This document shows, in pieces, positions 1-10,963 of a stretch of DNA of 64,000 nt. This DNA is from Polycladomyces zharkentensis (lineage in GTDB: Bacteria; Bacillota; Bacilli; Thermoactinomycetales; JIR-001): assembly GCF_016938855.1 (NCBI RefSeq), contig NZ_JAFHAP010000001.1, positions 1 to 64,000 of the forward strand, in the 5' to 3' direction. Made by a program: the position numbers and the translations under genes. Position 1 is the first letter of the stretch. Each line of letters starts with the position of its first letter. A model generated the notes under the pieces. It saw only the letters and a list, made by a program, of their open reading frames with translations. It did no database searches and was not told the origin of the DNA.

Positions 1-235
1 TATTCACCAGACACGCCCTAATGGATTACGAAAGATGGGTAGAAAATAGAAAAACGCGGAATGAATCGCGCCTGCACGGAAGGGTTGGTTTTCCCCTAAA
101 AGCCCTCCACGTATTACGCCGCCTGTTCCTCCGGCGGGTTGGTATACCCTTGAATGTACCGTTGGGATCGGTGGTTCAACCCCTGAGCTTCAAACTTTGC
201 CTTTGTTCTTTTTTACAATGTTTTGTCATGCGCAT
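1..235. other. intergenic, no gene recognised
   Basis: No coding region with a plausible start, ribosome binding site and recognisable protein is visible before the his operon terminator. The stretch contains one short GC-rich inverted repeat near 119-140 (CCGCC and GGCGG arms). It may be the flank of a feature lying outside the window. Confidence 0.4.
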
Positions 236-269
236 AAAACAACCCCCACCATTGTACCGACGGTGGGGG
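236..269 (-). terminator. his operon terminator
   Basis: CCCCCACC (243-250) pairs with GGTGGGGG (262-269). On the minus strand the stem is followed by a T-rich run (TTGTTTTATG). It lies just after the hisIE stop codon, as expected for an intrinsic terminator ending the his operon. Confidence 0.8.
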
Positions 270-279
270 CTTTCATCGA

Positions 280-924
280 CTATTCCTTCTGATCGGCGTA
301 CCGCCCGCGCAATTCAGCCAATACGTCGTCCAACGGCAGCTTGGCGTGCCTGAGCAACACCAACAGATGGTATAGCAGATCGGCTGTTTCGTAGCGCAGT
401 TCTTCATGCGATTCGTTTTTGGCGGCGATGATCACCTCGGCTGCCTCTTCGCCCACTTTTTTCAGGATTTTGTCCAGTCCTTTTTCAAACAGATACGTGG
501 TGTAGGAACCTTCCGGGCGTTCCGCCTCACGCCGGGCGATCAGGGATTCCAACCGGTTGAGGATGTCGAATCGGTCTGTCGCCGTTACTTCCCCGGATGG
601 ATCAACGGGGCGAAAACAACTGACCGCACCAGTGTGGCAGGCCGGTCCGTTGGGGATCACCTTGACCAACAGAGCGTCCCGGTCACAATCCCAATGGAGG
701 GAAACAACGCGTTGCGTATGACCCGACGTTTCCCCTTTGTGCCAGAGCGATTGGCGTGAACGGCTCCAAAACCAGGTTTCCCCGGTGTCCATCGTTTTCT
801 TCAACGCGGTTTCGTTCATATAGGCCAGCGTCAGCACTTCCTTGCTCACCGCGTCCTGGACGATGACGGGAACAAGACCGCGTTCGTCCCATCGGATCGC
901 GCTTATGTCGATTTGACCGTCCAC
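280..924 (-). CDS. hisIE: HisIE, bifunctional PR-AMP cyclohydrolase / PR-ATP pyrophosphatase
   Basis: Catalyses steps 2 and 3 of histidine biosynthesis in the cytoplasm. The N-terminal ~110 residues are the HisI cyclohydrolase, with the metal-site motifs DCDRDALL and CHTGAVSCF. The C-terminal ~95 residues are the helical HisE pyrophosphatase ([15 protein letters not shown], then [13 protein letters not shown]). The 214-residue length is normal for the fused Bacillus-type enzyme. It probably starts at a GTG, with AAAGGAG upstream inside the end of hisF; the two genes overlap by 22 bases. Last gene of the his operon, directly before a strong terminator. Confidence 0.95.
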   Translation of the reverse strand: MDGQIDISAIRWDERGLVPVIVQDAVSKEVLTLAYMNETALKKTMDTGETWFWSRSRQSLWHKGETSGHTQRVVSLHWDCDRDALLVKVIPNGPACHTGAVSCFRPVDPSGEVTATDRFDILNRLESLIARREAERPEGSYTTYLFEKGLDKILKKVGEEAAEVIIAAKNESHEELRYETADLLYHLLVLLRHAKLPLDDVLAELRGRYADQKE

Positions 925-1679
925 CGCACGTTCACTCCTTTGTCCGCCAAATACCGCTTCACTTCTTCGATGGAAAGCTCCTGATAGTGGAAGATGGACG
1001 CCGCCAGTGCCGCATCCGCTCCCGCTTCTTCGAAAGCCTCATAAAAGTGGCGTGCTTCCCCGGCCCCGCCGGAAGCGATGACCGGCACGCGTACCGCTTC
1101 CGCCACTGCGCGGGTGAGTGCCAAATCGTAACCGTCCTTTTGTCCGTCCTGGTCCATGCTGGTGAGCAGAATCTCGCCCGCTCCGCGATCGACCGCTTCC
1201 TTGGCCCATTCGACGGCACGTTTGCCTGTTTCCCGTCTGCCGCCGTGCGTGTAAACGAACCAATCGCCCCGTTCGGGATCGTATTTGGCGTCGATCGCAA
1301 CGACGATGCACTGGCTGCCGAACCGGCGGGCACCGTCTTCGATCAGCCGGGGATTCAAAATGGCGGAAGTATTGATCGACACCTTGTCCGCACCGGCACG
1401 AAGGAGCTGGAACATGTCCTCCACCGAACCGATGCCGCCTCCGACCGTAAAGGGGATCGTCAGTTGCGCCGCGGCGCTTTGCACCACGTCGACCATCGTT
1501 TTGCGCCCTTCGTGGGAAGCGGAGATATCCAGAAAGACCAGTTCATCCGCTCCTTCCCGGTCATACAGACGGGCCAGTTCCACGGGATCACCGGCATCAC
1601 GCAGTTGTTGGAAGGAAACACCCTTGACCACGCGTCCGTCTTTTACATCCAAGCAGGGAATGATCCGTTTGGTGATCAT
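903..1679 (-). CDS. hisF: HisF, imidazole glycerol phosphate synthase cyclase subunit
   Basis: Cyclase subunit of IGP synthase. It uses ammonia delivered by HisH to convert PRFAR into IGP and AICAR. A (beta-alpha)8 barrel with the two catalytic aspartates visible in PCLDV (D11) and AIDAKYD (about 130). C-terminal phosphate-binding loops read GGAGE and ASIFHY. Length 258 is typical. Its ATG overlaps the hisA stop by 4 bases, indicating translational coupling. Confidence 0.97.
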   Translation of the reverse strand: MITKRIIPCLDVKDGRVVKGVSFQQLRDAGDPVELARLYDREGADELVFLDISASHEGRKTMVDVVQSAAAQLTIPFTVGGGIGSVEDMFQLLRAGADKVSINTSAILNPRLIEDGARRFGSQCIVVAIDAKYDPERGDWFVYTHGGRRETGKRAVEWAKEAVDRGAGEILLTSMDQDGQKDGYDLALTRAVAEAVRVPVIASGGAGEARHFYEAFEEAGADAALAASIFHYQELSIEEVKRYLADKGVNVRWTVKST

Positions 1680-2422
1680 GGGGCTGTCTCCTCACTTTCA
1701 ACGGCACGAACCGCCTCGCTCAATCGGATGTCGCCGGTATACAGCGCCCGGCCCACGATGGCCCCGGCCACGCCTTCCTGTCGGTGGCTGGCCAGCTCCG
1801 CCAGATCGGACACGTCCCGCACGCCGCCGGATGCGATTACCTGCTTGCCGCAGGCGCGGGCCAGCGAGCGCACCGCTTCGACATTGGGACCTTGCAGCGT
1901 GCCGTCCCGAGAAATGTCCGTGAAAATGAACGTTTCCGCACCGTGTCTGGCCATCTCCACAGCCAATTCTTCGGCGCTCACTTCGGCCGTTTTCAACCAT
2001 CCGTGGGTGGCGACGCGTCCCTCCCGCGCATCGACACCCAGCGCAATTCGGTCCCCGTAATCGGCCAACGCCGCACGGACAAACTCCGGATCGTCAATGG
2101 CAGCGGAGCCGATCACCGCCCGCTGCACACCGATGGACCACAAACGCTCCAGCCGCTCGCGCGTGCGCACGCCGCCCCCCACTTGCACCGGGATGTCCAC
2201 CGCGGCCACAATGGCACGGATCACGTCCTCGTTGACCGCTTCACCGGAACGTGCCGCGTCCAGATCCACCACGTGGAGCCATCGCGCCCCCTCCCGCGCA
2301 AACTGCCGCGCCACTGCGACGGGATCTTGGGCGTACACCGTTTCCGCATCGTAATCGCCTTGGTATAAGCGGACGCATCGTCCGCCGCGCAAATCGATCG
2401 CCGGATATACGACGAAACTCAT
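1676..2422 (-). CDS. hisA: HisA, ProFAR isomerase
   Basis: Phosphoribosylformimino-AICAR-phosphate isomerase, an Amadori rearrangement on a TIM barrel. The catalytic Asp lies in PAIDLRGG near the N-terminus and the second in FTDISRDG. Phosphate loops GGGVRT and ASGGV are present. At 248 residues it has the usual length. It overlaps hisH and hisF by 4 bases each (ATGA-type junctions). Confidence 0.97.
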   Translation of the reverse strand: MSFVVYPAIDLRGGRCVRLYQGDYDAETVYAQDPVAVARQFAREGARWLHVVDLDAARSGEAVNEDVIRAIVAAVDIPVQVGGGVRTRERLERLWSIGVQRAVIGSAAIDDPEFVRAALADYGDRIALGVDAREGRVATHGWLKTAEVSAEELAVEMARHGAETFIFTDISRDGTLQGPNVEAVRSLARACGKQVIASGGVRDVSDLAELASHRQEGVAGAIVGRALYTGDIRLSEAVRAVESEETAP

Positions 2423-3045
2423 ACCATTCCCACCTTTTCCTGACAGCGCTCGGCAAATCGTTTCAGAAGGGCCAGGCCCAATTCACCGCTTTTCTCCGGA
2501 TGAAACTGCATACCCACGATATGGCCGCGACCCACAATCGCCGTGACGGGTCCGTGATAATCCGTCACCGCCCATACATCCTCGGGATTATCCGCCTGAA
2601 CGTGATAGGAGTGGACGAAATAGACGTGCCCTTCCTCGATGCCGCTGAAAAACGGATGCGGCCGGTCAAACGACAACCAGTTCCATCCCATGTGCGGCAC
2701 TTTCATCTCACCGGTAAACGGCACCACATGACCCGGCAGCAGGTTCAATCCTTGATGGTATCCGTGTTCCTCGCTGCTGGTAAACAGCAACTGCATCCCG
2801 AGGCAGATACCCAACAGCGGTTTGCCTGCCAATGCCTCCTCGCGGATGACGTTGTCCAAACCGCGCTCTCCCAGTTCCCGCATCGCGTCACCGAACGCAC
2901 CCACTCCGGGGAGAATCAGCGCGTCGGCATTTCGGAGCACTTCGGGATCTTCCGTCACCGCGTATTCAAATCCCATGCGTTCCAGCGCCTTGCTGACGCT
3001 GTGCAAATTGCCCATCCCGTAATCCACGATGGCAATCATCGTCAC
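2419..3045 (-). CDS. hisH: HisH, IGP synthase glutaminase subunit
   Basis: Class I glutamine amidotransferase that supplies ammonia to HisF. The nucleophile elbow GICLGMQ holds the catalytic Cys (about residue 80). The His-Glu of the triad lie in [11 protein letters not shown] near the C-terminus. The oxyanion region [10 protein letters not shown] is also present. 208 residues. The ORF opens [13 protein letters not shown] and overlaps hisB by 4 bases. Confidence 0.96.
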   Translation of the reverse strand: MTMIAIVDYGMGNLHSVSKALERMGFEYAVTEDPEVLRNADALILPGVGAFGDAMRELGERGLDNVIREEALAGKPLLGICLGMQLLFTSSEEHGYHQGLNLLPGHVVPFTGEMKVPHMGWNWLSFDRPHPFFSGIEEGHVYFVHSYHVQADNPEDVWAVTDYHGPVTAIVGRGHIVGMQFHPEKSGELGLALLKRFAERCQEKVGMV

Positions 3046-3624
3046 AGCACTCCTTTGGATGAAGGTACGCCTTTGACGCGCGGGTCGATCTGGGTCGCCT
3101 CGTCCAGCGCCCGTCCCGCCGCCTTGAACAGCGATTCGATCATATGGTGGGTGTTGCGTCCGTAATGCAGGATGATATGCAGGTTCATCCGCGCCGACAG
3201 CGCCAACTTCCAGAAAAACTCATGGACCAATTCAACGGTAAACGTACCGACCCGCCGATCGGGAAATTCGGCCCGGAACTCCAGGTGCGGCCGGTTGGAC
3301 AGATCGACGACCACCTGACCCAGCGTTTCATCCATCGGGACAAACGCGTTGCCGTAGCGGCGAATCCCTTTCTTGTCCCCCAGCGCTTCCGCCAATGCCA
3401 TGCCCAAACAAATGCCGATGTCCTCCACGGTATGGTGATCGTCAATGTGGATGTCCCCGCGTGCGGTCACTTCCAGATCAAACAGACCGTGTTTGGCGAA
3501 CAGATCCAACATGTGCTCCAAAAAAGGGACGCCTGTGTCCAATTGCGTCCGTCCCGTTCCGTCCAGATTGAGCCGGACCACAATGTCCGTTTCGTTGGTT
3601 TTCCGCTTGATTTCCGCCATTCGC

Positions 3625-3632
<8 letters not shown>
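3042..3632 (-). CDS. hisB: HisB, imidazoleglycerol-phosphate dehydratase
   Basis: Monofunctional Mn-dependent IGP dehydratase of about 196 residues. Duplicated metal motifs are visible: [20 protein letters not shown] and NTHHMIE. The open frame extends further upstream into hisD. The ATG at 3632 is chosen because AAGGGTG precedes it at normal spacing, and the resulting [11 protein letters not shown] start matches the family. It overlaps the hisD end by 8 bases. A second ATG at 3620 is possible but has a poorer site. Confidence 0.94.
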
Positions 3633-4916
<1,284 letters not shown>

Positions 4917-4920
<4 letters not shown>

Positions 4921-5558
4921 ACGCTCCCTCCTTGATGAACCGTGTCGGCCAACGAGCGGGTCAAGACATCAATCCGTTCACTTTTCATGCGATAGCTGGA
5001 GCGATTGGCGATCAGGCGCGAGGTGACGGTGGTGATGGTTTCCAGTTCCACCAATCCGTTTTCTTTCAGGGTACGCCCGGTTGACACGATATCCACGATC
5101 CGGTCGGCCAAACCGATCAAAGGAGCCAGCTCGATCGAACCGTTCAACCGGATCACTTCCACTTGCTGCCCCCGTTCGCGAAAATACCGGTCGGCAATGC
5201 GGGGATATTTCGTCGCCACCCGCGGATGGAGCGTCGGTTGCCAGTCCGGCAAACCGGCGACGGAAATCCGGCAAGGGCTGATGCGCAGATCGAGCAGCTC
5301 GTACACATCCCGCTCTTCTTCCAACAACACATCCTTGCCCACCACGCCCAGATCGGCCGTACCATACTCCACATAGGTCGGCACATCCATCGGTTTGGCG
5401 AGGAAAAAGGAAAGGCCGGCTTCCGGCACGGTGACGATCAATTTCCGCGAATCCTCGCTCAGCTCGTCCGGGATGGGAAAACCGGCTTCCCGCATCAGGT
5501 TGACGGCTTCCTCAAAAATCCTCCCTTTCGGCATCGCGATCGTCAACATGTCATTCAT
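4917..5558 (-). CDS. hisG: HisG, ATP phosphoribosyltransferase, short form
   Basis: First committed step: ATP plus PRPP gives PR-ATP. At 213 residues it is the short HisG lacking the C-terminal ACT-like regulatory domain, so it needs HisZ, encoded immediately upstream. Motifs include AMPKGRI at the N-terminus, [10 protein letters not shown] and the PRPP-binding [14 protein letters not shown]. It overlaps hisZ by 4 bases. Confidence 0.96.
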
Positions 5559-6733
5559 CGCCCTTCCTCCTCCCCGATGCGGATCACTTCGTCAAATAAC
5601 GCCAACCATTCGTCCGACGGATGTCCGCCCTCGTCATCACGCCACTGTAACACGACATGGTGTCCCTGTTCGCGCATCCGCTTGGCGACATGAATCGCCT
5701 CTGAACGGCGTGACCGGTCGAACAGAACAGCCACCCGCCGCCCCTGCGGTTCTGTCACTCCGCCTGCTTCCATGACGCGATCCAGCTTTACCGCAAACCC
5801 TGTCGCCGGAAGCGGACGGTCAAACCGCTCCAACAACCGGTCGTAACTTCCCCCGCTCAAGACGGGAAAGCCGAGAGAAGCCGTATATCCTTCAAAATAA
5901 ATGCCCGTATAATAACCCAAACTGCCAACCAATCCCAGATCCAGCACCACGTGCGGCGTCACACCGAAATCGTCGAGCGACGACCACATCGCTGAAAGCC
6001 GCTCCACCGCCGCCTGTGTCTCCGGAGACGATGTCACCAAGTTGAGCGACATCAACTTTGAGGGATTTCTCCGTACCTGAAGCAACGATGTCAATTCCCG
6101 TTTCACCGAATCGGGCAAGGAAAATCGCTCCAACAAACCAAAAAACCCAACCATATTGCGGGCTCCCAACGACTCTTTCAGTTCTTGGACCGCATCTTCA
6201 TCCGTCACTGCCTGCCGCAGCACTCCATCCAGCAGGCCCACATGACCCACAGCCAATTGAAACGCGTCCAACCCGCATGCCCGAATCGTTTCCACCGCAA
6301 GCGCGATCACTTCCGCTTCCGCTTCGGGCGAAGCCTCCCCGACGAGTTCCACGCCGGATTGGAAAAACTCGGCGTTGCGACCCGCGGAACGTTCCTGTGC
6401 CCGAAACACGCTGCCATGGTACAACAGTCGAAGCGGTACGGGCACCTCCCGCAACACGGACCCCACCATGCGCGCAATCGGTGCGGTTTGGTCGGGACGC
6501 AGCACGAGTGTTTTTCCTTCCCGGTCGATCAGCTTAAACAGTTTCTCTTCGGGAATGGCACTGGCGAGACCCACGGTGTCATGGTATTCCAGCGTCGGCG
6601 TAATCACTTCCTGATATCCCCAACGCTCGAAACACCGATGAATCCGCTGTTCCACCGCGCGTTTCTTCGCCGCCAATGACGGCGGAAAATCACGAAATCC
6701 GGTCGGTTTTTCAAATTCCCGCGGTTTTGCCAT
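5555..6733 (-). CDS. hisZ: HisZ, ATP phosphoribosyltransferase regulatory subunit
   Basis: A histidyl-tRNA synthetase paralogue that joins short HisG as regulatory subunit and confers histidine feedback. 392 residues with a class II synthetase-like core: motif 2-like region [14 protein letters not shown] and [12 protein letters not shown] near the C-terminus. The anticodon-binding domain of a true HisRS is missing, which separates it from hisS. First gene of the operon, 58 bases below a promoter. Confidence 0.95.
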   Translation of the reverse strand: MAKPREFEKPTGFRDFPPSLAAKKRAVEQRIHRCFERWGYQEVITPTLEYHDTVGLASAIPEEKLFKLIDREGKTLVLRPDQTAPIARMVGSVLREVPVPLRLLYHGSVFRAQERSAGRNAEFFQSGVELVGEASPEAEAEVIALAVETIRACGLDAFQLAVGHVGLLDGVLRQAVTDEDAVQELKESLGARNMVGFFGLLERFSLPDSVKRELTSLLQVRRNPSKLMSLNLVTSSPETQAAVERLSAMWSSLDDFGVTPHVVLDLGLVGSLGYYTGIYFEGYTASLGFPVLSGGSYDRLLERFDRPLPATGFAVKLDRVMEAGGVTEPQGRRVAVLFDRSRRSEAIHVAKRMREQGHHVVLQWRDDEGGHPSDEWLALFDEVIRIGEEEGR

Positions 6734-6754
6734 CCCATTCCACTCCCAGCGATG

Positions 6755-6778
6755 CTTTAGTTTGCTAATAAATTAAAG
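6755..6778. promoter_or_regulatory. imperfect palindrome in his leader
   Basis: A 24-base inverted repeat (CTTTAGTTTGCTAATAAATTAAAG split as CTTTAGTTTGCT / AATAAATTAAAG) matches its complement at about 18 of 24 positions. It lies between the predicted his promoter and the hisZ start. It is a candidate repressor operator for the his operon; the regulator is not identified. Confidence 0.4.
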
Positions 6779-6790
6779 TATTTTTCTGGT

Positions 6791-6829
6791 AGTGTAACAC
6801 CGACTTCCACCAGCGTCAATCCCCCACCA
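6791..6829 (-). promoter_or_regulatory. his operon promoter
   Basis: Minus-strand TTGACG (6824-6829) and TACACT (6791-6796) are separated by exactly 17 bases. The site lies 58 bases upstream of hisZ, so it is the probable sigma-A promoter of the eight-gene his operon. No T-box leader is visible. Confidence 0.65.
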
Positions 6830-7005
6830 GAGGCATGGGGTCATCTCTTTCGATTACTGAGGATAACAATTTTTACCACATCATTGTCGCTCGCCCGAAA
6901 AACAAATGACCACCGATAGACGAACCAGAGATGCCCTAAATCTTCACCCCCGCTCTTTGATCCGGCGCCACCGCGAAAACTTTCTTCCCCGATTTCGGCC
7001 ACCCT

Positions 7006-7596
7006 TTACCGGGAAAAAAGATGGAAGCCTTCACGCTGTTGATTCAACAACCATTCCGCCATTTGCTCCAGTGCGCGGCTGCGATACGAATGCTTCATTT
7101 GTTCTTCAGGCGTCATCGCGGCCAACACCCGTGTTTCGCCGTCGGGGATAAAGATGGGATTGAATGGCAAGCCCGCTTCCGGTCGGATGTCATCGGGAAT
7201 CGGATCGAGGATGCGACCGGATGTCCGTGCGGAAAACAGACCGGTTCTCCCGTCCCAAGAAACAGCGATGCACCCTTCAAACCATGCCGTTCGATCTTCC
7301 CCTTCCAATAGTTTTCTCACTCCGCGGTAACCAATCCGGTCAAACACCCTTTTGGTCAACACACCGGGAAAATGGTCGTATGCGGCGAAAAAAATTCCGG
7401 CGTCATCCACCATGACACGGTCGTATCCCATTCGGCGAATTTGCCGCAGCTTTTCCATTGTGACCGTTTGGATTTCTCCACTGGAAGGCTCCCACAAATC
7501 GACGGGCAATCCGATCACGTCGATCCCGAATCGGGACAGTACCCGTTTCGCTTCTGCCAATTTTCCTTCATTTTGTGTGGCAAATTGCAACTTCAC
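7006..7596 (-). CDS. RdgB/HAM1-like non-canonical purine NTP pyrophosphatase
   Basis: Probably hydrolyses dITP/XTP-type nucleotides to monophosphates, cleaning the nucleotide pool. 196 residues with the HAM1 layout: N-terminal substrate motif ATQNEGKLAEAKRVL, the central acidic motif MVDDAGIFF (usually EDSGL), GLPFNPIFIP, and C-terminal HSYRSRALEQM. The central motif and low overall similarity make it a divergent member, so it may not be the housekeeping rdgB. It stands alone between the his operon and a small membrane gene. A plain ATG start is used. Confidence 0.8.
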   Translation of the reverse strand: MKLQFATQNEGKLAEAKRVLSRFGIDVIGLPVDLWEPSSGEIQTVTMEKLRQIRRMGYDRVMVDDAGIFFAAYDHFPGVLTKRVFDRIGYRGVRKLLEGEDRTAWFEGCIAVSWDGRTGLFSARTSGRILDPIPDDIRPEAGLPFNPIFIPDGETRVLAAMTPEEQMKHSYRSRALEQMAEWLLNQQREGFHLFSR

Positions 7597-7771
7597 TTCC
7601 CATTCCCCCGTTCCCGTACCATTATAATGGATGGCAGTCGGTATATGGGCAAAAAACCGTCATACTCAGAGGGCGACACTTTTTTTATACTTGAAGGGGA
7701 AATCACGGGTCCCATCTCCGTCTTCGCATTTCTCATACCCATAAGTCGATTTGAAACGGAGGAGGGAGAAC

Positions 7772-7918
7772 ATGAGCTCATTGGCCCATCTTTTCATCAT
7801 GATCGGCATCATCCTGGAATTGGCCGGTGCGTTTTTCCTGCTCCGAAGAAACAGCGCCGGTTGGGAAGCGGTGATTCTGGGGCTTCTCTGCCTGTTGGTC
7901 GGTATTCTGGCACGTTGA
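7772..7918 (+). CDS. 48-residue membrane protein
   Basis: Short ORF (MSSLAHLFIM to GILAR) preceded by GGAGGGAG at good spacing. It contains two hydrophobic segments (about residues 5-24 and 33-47) joined by a basic loop LRRNSAG, giving a small hairpin membrane protein. The coding potential looks real because of the strong ribosome binding site and clean hydrophobic pattern. I do not recognise a family and infer no function. It lies between the RdgB-like gene (divergent) and pyrD (same strand, 228 bases downstream). Confidence 0.6.
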   Translation: MSSLAHLFIMIGIILELAGAFFLLRRNSAGWEAVILGLLCLLVGILAR

Positions 7919-8146
7919 CAAAACGGGCTGACAAAGTCACCGGGTGGATCTTTCCCGCTCATCCCTTGGGATCAGGATCAGTATGATCCACATCGCCCCT
8001 TCGATTCGGTTCTCCGACCGCTACACCCTGGTTACCGGAAAAAGGCCGCTCTGTTTGTTCCGTCCTTTTCGATATCTGATTTGGGTACTTCTCCTCCCGA
8101 AAATGTGGTATCCTACCATACGAAACCCTGATCGGAAAGGACGCGA

Positions 8147-9235
8147 GTGCCCTTGTATGCAACATGGAAAAAATGGCTGTTTCGATTGGACCCGGAAACG
8201 GCACACGAGTGGACGATACGCAGTTTGCAGGCCATGCAGTCCGTCCCTGCACTTCTTGCCGCTGTCGAACGTCGCATGCGCGTAAAGGATGATCGGCTCG
8301 CCGTCTGTTGCTGGAATCGCATTTTTCCCAACCCCGTCGGTCTGGCGGCCGGGTTCGATAAACACGCGGGCGTATACCCGGCGTTGGCCGCTTTCGGGTT
8401 TGGATCGATCGAGGTAGGGACACTCACTCCACGCCCCCAACCGGGCAATCCGAAGCCACGCTTGTTCCGACTGCCGGAAGACGAGGCCATCGTGAATCGG
8501 ATGGGCTTCAACAACAGCGGCATTGAACATGCAGCCCGATCTTTTGTCAGTCTTCCCCGACCCGCCGTTCCCATTGGCATCAATTTGGGTAAAAACAAGG
8601 ACACCCCCAATGAACAGGCGTCCGACGACTACCGGATCGGACTGCGGACGCTGTACGGATACGGCGATTATTTCGTTATCAACATCAGTTCTCCCAATAC
8701 GCAAGGTTTGCGTGATCTTCAGCAAATGAACGCCCTGGACCGGCTGTTGCTTGAGGTGATGGCGGAAAAACGGCAACTGCAACAAGAAACGGGCGAAGAG
8801 CGCCCCATTCTGCTCAAGGTGGCTCCCGATATGCCGCTGGAGATGTTGTCCGACATGGTGCGGATCGGATTGCAACACCGCATCAACGGATTCATTGCCA
8901 CCAACACCACGTTGGCCCGGGAGGGATTGAAAAACGCGCATGCCGGAGAAACCGGCGGCTTGAGCGGGAAACCGCTCCGACGCCAATCCACCGAGTTCAT
9001 CCGGCACATCTACCGGGAATCCGAGGGCCGGGTACCCATCATCGGGGTAGGCGGCATCTTCACCGGTGAGGACGCCTACGAAAAAATCCGGGCAGGCGCC
9101 CGGCTGGTTCAGGTGTATACCGGCATGATCTACCGCGGCCCCGGCATCGCCAGAGAGATCAATCAAACGTTGATCCGTCTTTTGGAACGCGACGGATTGG
9201 ATTCCATTGAAGCAGCCGTCGGAGCGGACGTGTGA
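8147..9235 (+). CDS. pyrD: PyrD, dihydroorotate dehydrogenase (quinone, class 2)
   Basis: Oxidises dihydroorotate to orotate in pyrimidine synthesis, passing electrons to membrane quinone. 362 residues. The N-terminal amphipathic region (LYATWKKWLFRLDPE) is the membrane/quinone tunnel extension of class 2 enzymes. Motifs are AAGFDKHAG, VGTLTPRPQPGNPKPR, NRMGFNN, the catalytic serine region INISSPNT, and the FMN-phosphate loops GVGGIFTGEDA and VYTGMIYRGP. GTG start at 8147 with GGAAAGG about 6 bases upstream. It is separate from any pyr operon, unlike the NAD-type pyrD/pyrK of B. subtilis. Confidence 0.93.
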   Translation: MPLYATWKKWLFRLDPETAHEWTIRSLQAMQSVPALLAAVERRMRVKDDRLAVCCWNRIFPNPVGLAAGFDKHAGVYPALAAFGFGSIEVGTLTPRPQPGNPKPRLFRLPEDEAIVNRMGFNNSGIEHAARSFVSLPRPAVPIGINLGKNKDTPNEQASDDYRIGLRTLYGYGDYFVINISSPNTQGLRDLQQMNALDRLLLEVMAEKRQLQQETGEERPILLKVAPDMPLEMLSDMVRIGLQHRINGFIATNTTLAREGLKNAHAGETGGLSGKPLRRQSTEFIRHIYRESEGRVPIIGVGGIFTGEDAYEKIRAGARLVQVYTGMIYRGPGIAREINQTLIRLLERDGLDSIEAAVGADV

Positions 9236-9364
9236 TATGCTGTCTCGAATGATCCGGAGCATTTTGGTTTCCCAATTTCACTGTGCTACCCTTGGACGTG
9301 AGGAACGTTCCGGTGCGAAGGACCGTCCGCTCCTCGCCTTGTGCCATCAACAAGGCCCGTCCCA

Positions 9365-9394
9365 GACCCCGTTTATGAGGGTCGGCTTTTTTTT
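9365..9394 (+). terminator. pyrD terminator
   Basis: GACCC (9365-9369) pairs with GGGTC (9379-9383), followed by GGC and a run of eight T. It ends the pyrD transcript about 130 bases after the stop codon. From here to 9680 I see no gene. Confidence 0.65.
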
Positions 9395-9680
9395 ATGAGC
9401 CGAAATGTCGTCCATCAACCGACTCCATTTCCATCCGAGCGAACGGTCAAGTGCATCAGCCATTGGTTCAGCTGTTCGATTCGTCCCGCTGGAATCCGCG
9501 TGCCTTATACCCCTCCATCTTGCATATTTCTCCTTGCAAGACATGCCGTACAGGAAGCGCGATCTCTCCGCTTAGTTGGTGGAACTCTTCTGGAGACAGT
9601 GATGCAATGCATGAATGCAGAGCTTACCGCCGCAGCCCCGGATTGGCACTTTCTATCTCGGGAGATATTTCATTACTGTA

Positions 9681-9709
9681 TTGACATTTATTATAATTAT
9701 CAATATTAT
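9681..9709 (+). promoter_or_regulatory. promoter of the radical SAM / ATP-grasp / MFS cluster
   Basis: Consensus TTGACA (9681-9686) and TATTAT (9704-9709) with 17-base spacing. It sits in a strikingly AT-rich stretch containing two copies of ATTATAAT. This is the only strong promoter visible ahead of the cluster. Confidence 0.65.
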
Positions 9710-9736
9710 AATGAATTGAAAGGACATTTTACTGCA

Positions 9737-9772
9737 ATGGCGGAATTCGGCGTTGAAGAAGTCGAACGGTGA
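9737..9772 (+). CDS. possible 11-codon leader ORF
   Basis: ATG to TGA encoding MAEFGVEEVER, between the cluster promoter and the radical SAM gene. An AAAGGA lies upstream at slightly long spacing (about 12 bases). It could be a leader peptide, a tiny precursor, or chance. Nothing else supports translation. Confidence 0.2.
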   Translation: MAEFGVEEVER

Positions 9773-9832
9773 TTGCTCCGGTTGTTCTGTTCAAGTTCAC
9801 TCTCATCAGAACCGGATGTGGGGGGAGGAACA

Positions 9833-10963
9833 ATGAGAAACCCAAATCTGACTCAAACGGAATATGAACGGGAAATGTTGAAAAAAACAATCAAACGATT
9901 TCGTTCTAAAATGAGTCCAAGCCTGGCACGATTAGCAAAACAATCTGAAGCAGTAGCGAAGCAGTTTATTCCAAGCCCATATGAAGCACTGGATTTCGGT
10001 ACGGAAACACCCTTCGAGGCAGGAAAGAATAATCAAGGAATCTATGGTTTGGAACGGATATATGAAGACCGGGCTGTCATTACCCCTTATTTCGAGTGTT
10101 CAGCATACTGCCGATATTGTTTTAAAAAAACGAGAACATTGGCCGGTTCAGCTAAGCGGATGAGTGATGAAGATATTGAGAAAGCGGTTCAGTTTATTTC
10201 ATCCGACGAGAGAATCCGGACAGTGTTGATTACGGGTGGAGACCCTTTTCTCGATCCTGAATTACTAAAAAAAGTATTGGATAAAGTGTTCCCCATTCCC
10301 CATGTGCGCAATATCCGGATCGGAACGCGCAACATTTTGTTTTCGCCGGAATCAGTCACTGATGATTTAGCCAAAATGATCGCCAGTTATAAACGAATTG
10401 ATTATCATGACCCCCGATTATCAAAAAACATCTCCATCGGATTGTCCATCAATCATGTGGATGAATTGACAAAAGAGGTTGTACGTGCCTATCAGCGGTT
10501 GATCAAAGAAGGGATTACCGTTTGGGGACAGGTGGTCTTGCTGAAAGGAATCAATGATTCGGTACGTTCCATTCGCGATTTGGTGGAAGCTTTCCTGTCT
10601 ACGGGAATCATTCCTTACTACCTGTTCCATTGTATGCCGGTGGTTGGGGCCAAGCATTTCCGCACTTCTGTACAAAAAGGTCTGGATATCCTTCGAGAAC
10701 TGTCCCCTTATTCAGGAACTACCGCATTTCAATATGTATATGTTACGCCAATCGGGAAACACCGTATTGCGCCGGGACACCAATTGGAGTATGTGGACAT
10801 TGATGGACAAAGATATATTCGCTCAGTCACTCCATATAAGGCTGCCGATTTTTTGGAATTCTCCGATAGCGACCAACTTCCTCCGTTGCATGAAGTGAAT
10901 GAAGACGGCTATATCGTATCCCATTATCTTGACGGTCACGATGATGAGGAGATTTTGGCATGA
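9833..10963 (+). CDS. lysine-2,3-aminomutase-like radical SAM/PLP enzyme
   Basis: 376 residues from the ATG at 9833, which follows GGGGGAGG; an in-frame upstream start is rejected for lack of such a site. The KamA fold is clear: 4Fe-4S motif C89-x3-C93-x2-C96 (ECSAYCRYC), SAM-binding TGGDP at 134-138, IRIGTR at 161-166, and HFRT at 275-278. K309 in TPIGKH is the likely PLP lysine. In clostridial KamA two aspartates (D293 just before the HFRT motif, D330 before the PLP lysine) bind the lysine side-chain amine. Here the corresponding positions are M268 (HCMPV) and about T305. The substrate is therefore probably not lysine. It is translationally coupled (4-base overlap) to an ATP-grasp ligase. 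It is too short for typical KamA (about 416) and lacks the EpmB context. Confidence 0.85.
   Translation: MRNPNLTQTEYEREMLKKTIKRFRSKMSPSLARLAKQSEAVAKQFIPSPYEALDFGTETPFEAGKNNQGIYGLERIYEDRAVITPYFECSAYCRYCFKKTRTLAGSAKRMSDEDIEKAVQFISSDERIRTVLITGGDPFLDPELLKKVLDKVFPIPHVRNIRIGTRNILFSPESVTDDLAKMIASYKRIDYHDPRLSKNISIGLSINHVDELTKEVVRAYQRLIKEGITVWGQVVLLKGINDSVRSIRDLVEAFLSTGIIPYYLFHCMPVVGAKHFRTSVQKGLDILRELSPYSGTTAFQYVYVTPIGKHRIAPGHQLEYVDIDGQRYIRSVTPYKAADFLEFSDSDQLPPLHEVNEDGYIVSHYLDGHDDEEILA

Noticed and set aside
9687-9712. Fur/Zur-like box ahead of the radical SAM cluster
   Set aside because: ATTATAAT repeats resemble half of a Fur site, but the match to the full consensus is poor and the region is simply AT-rich.
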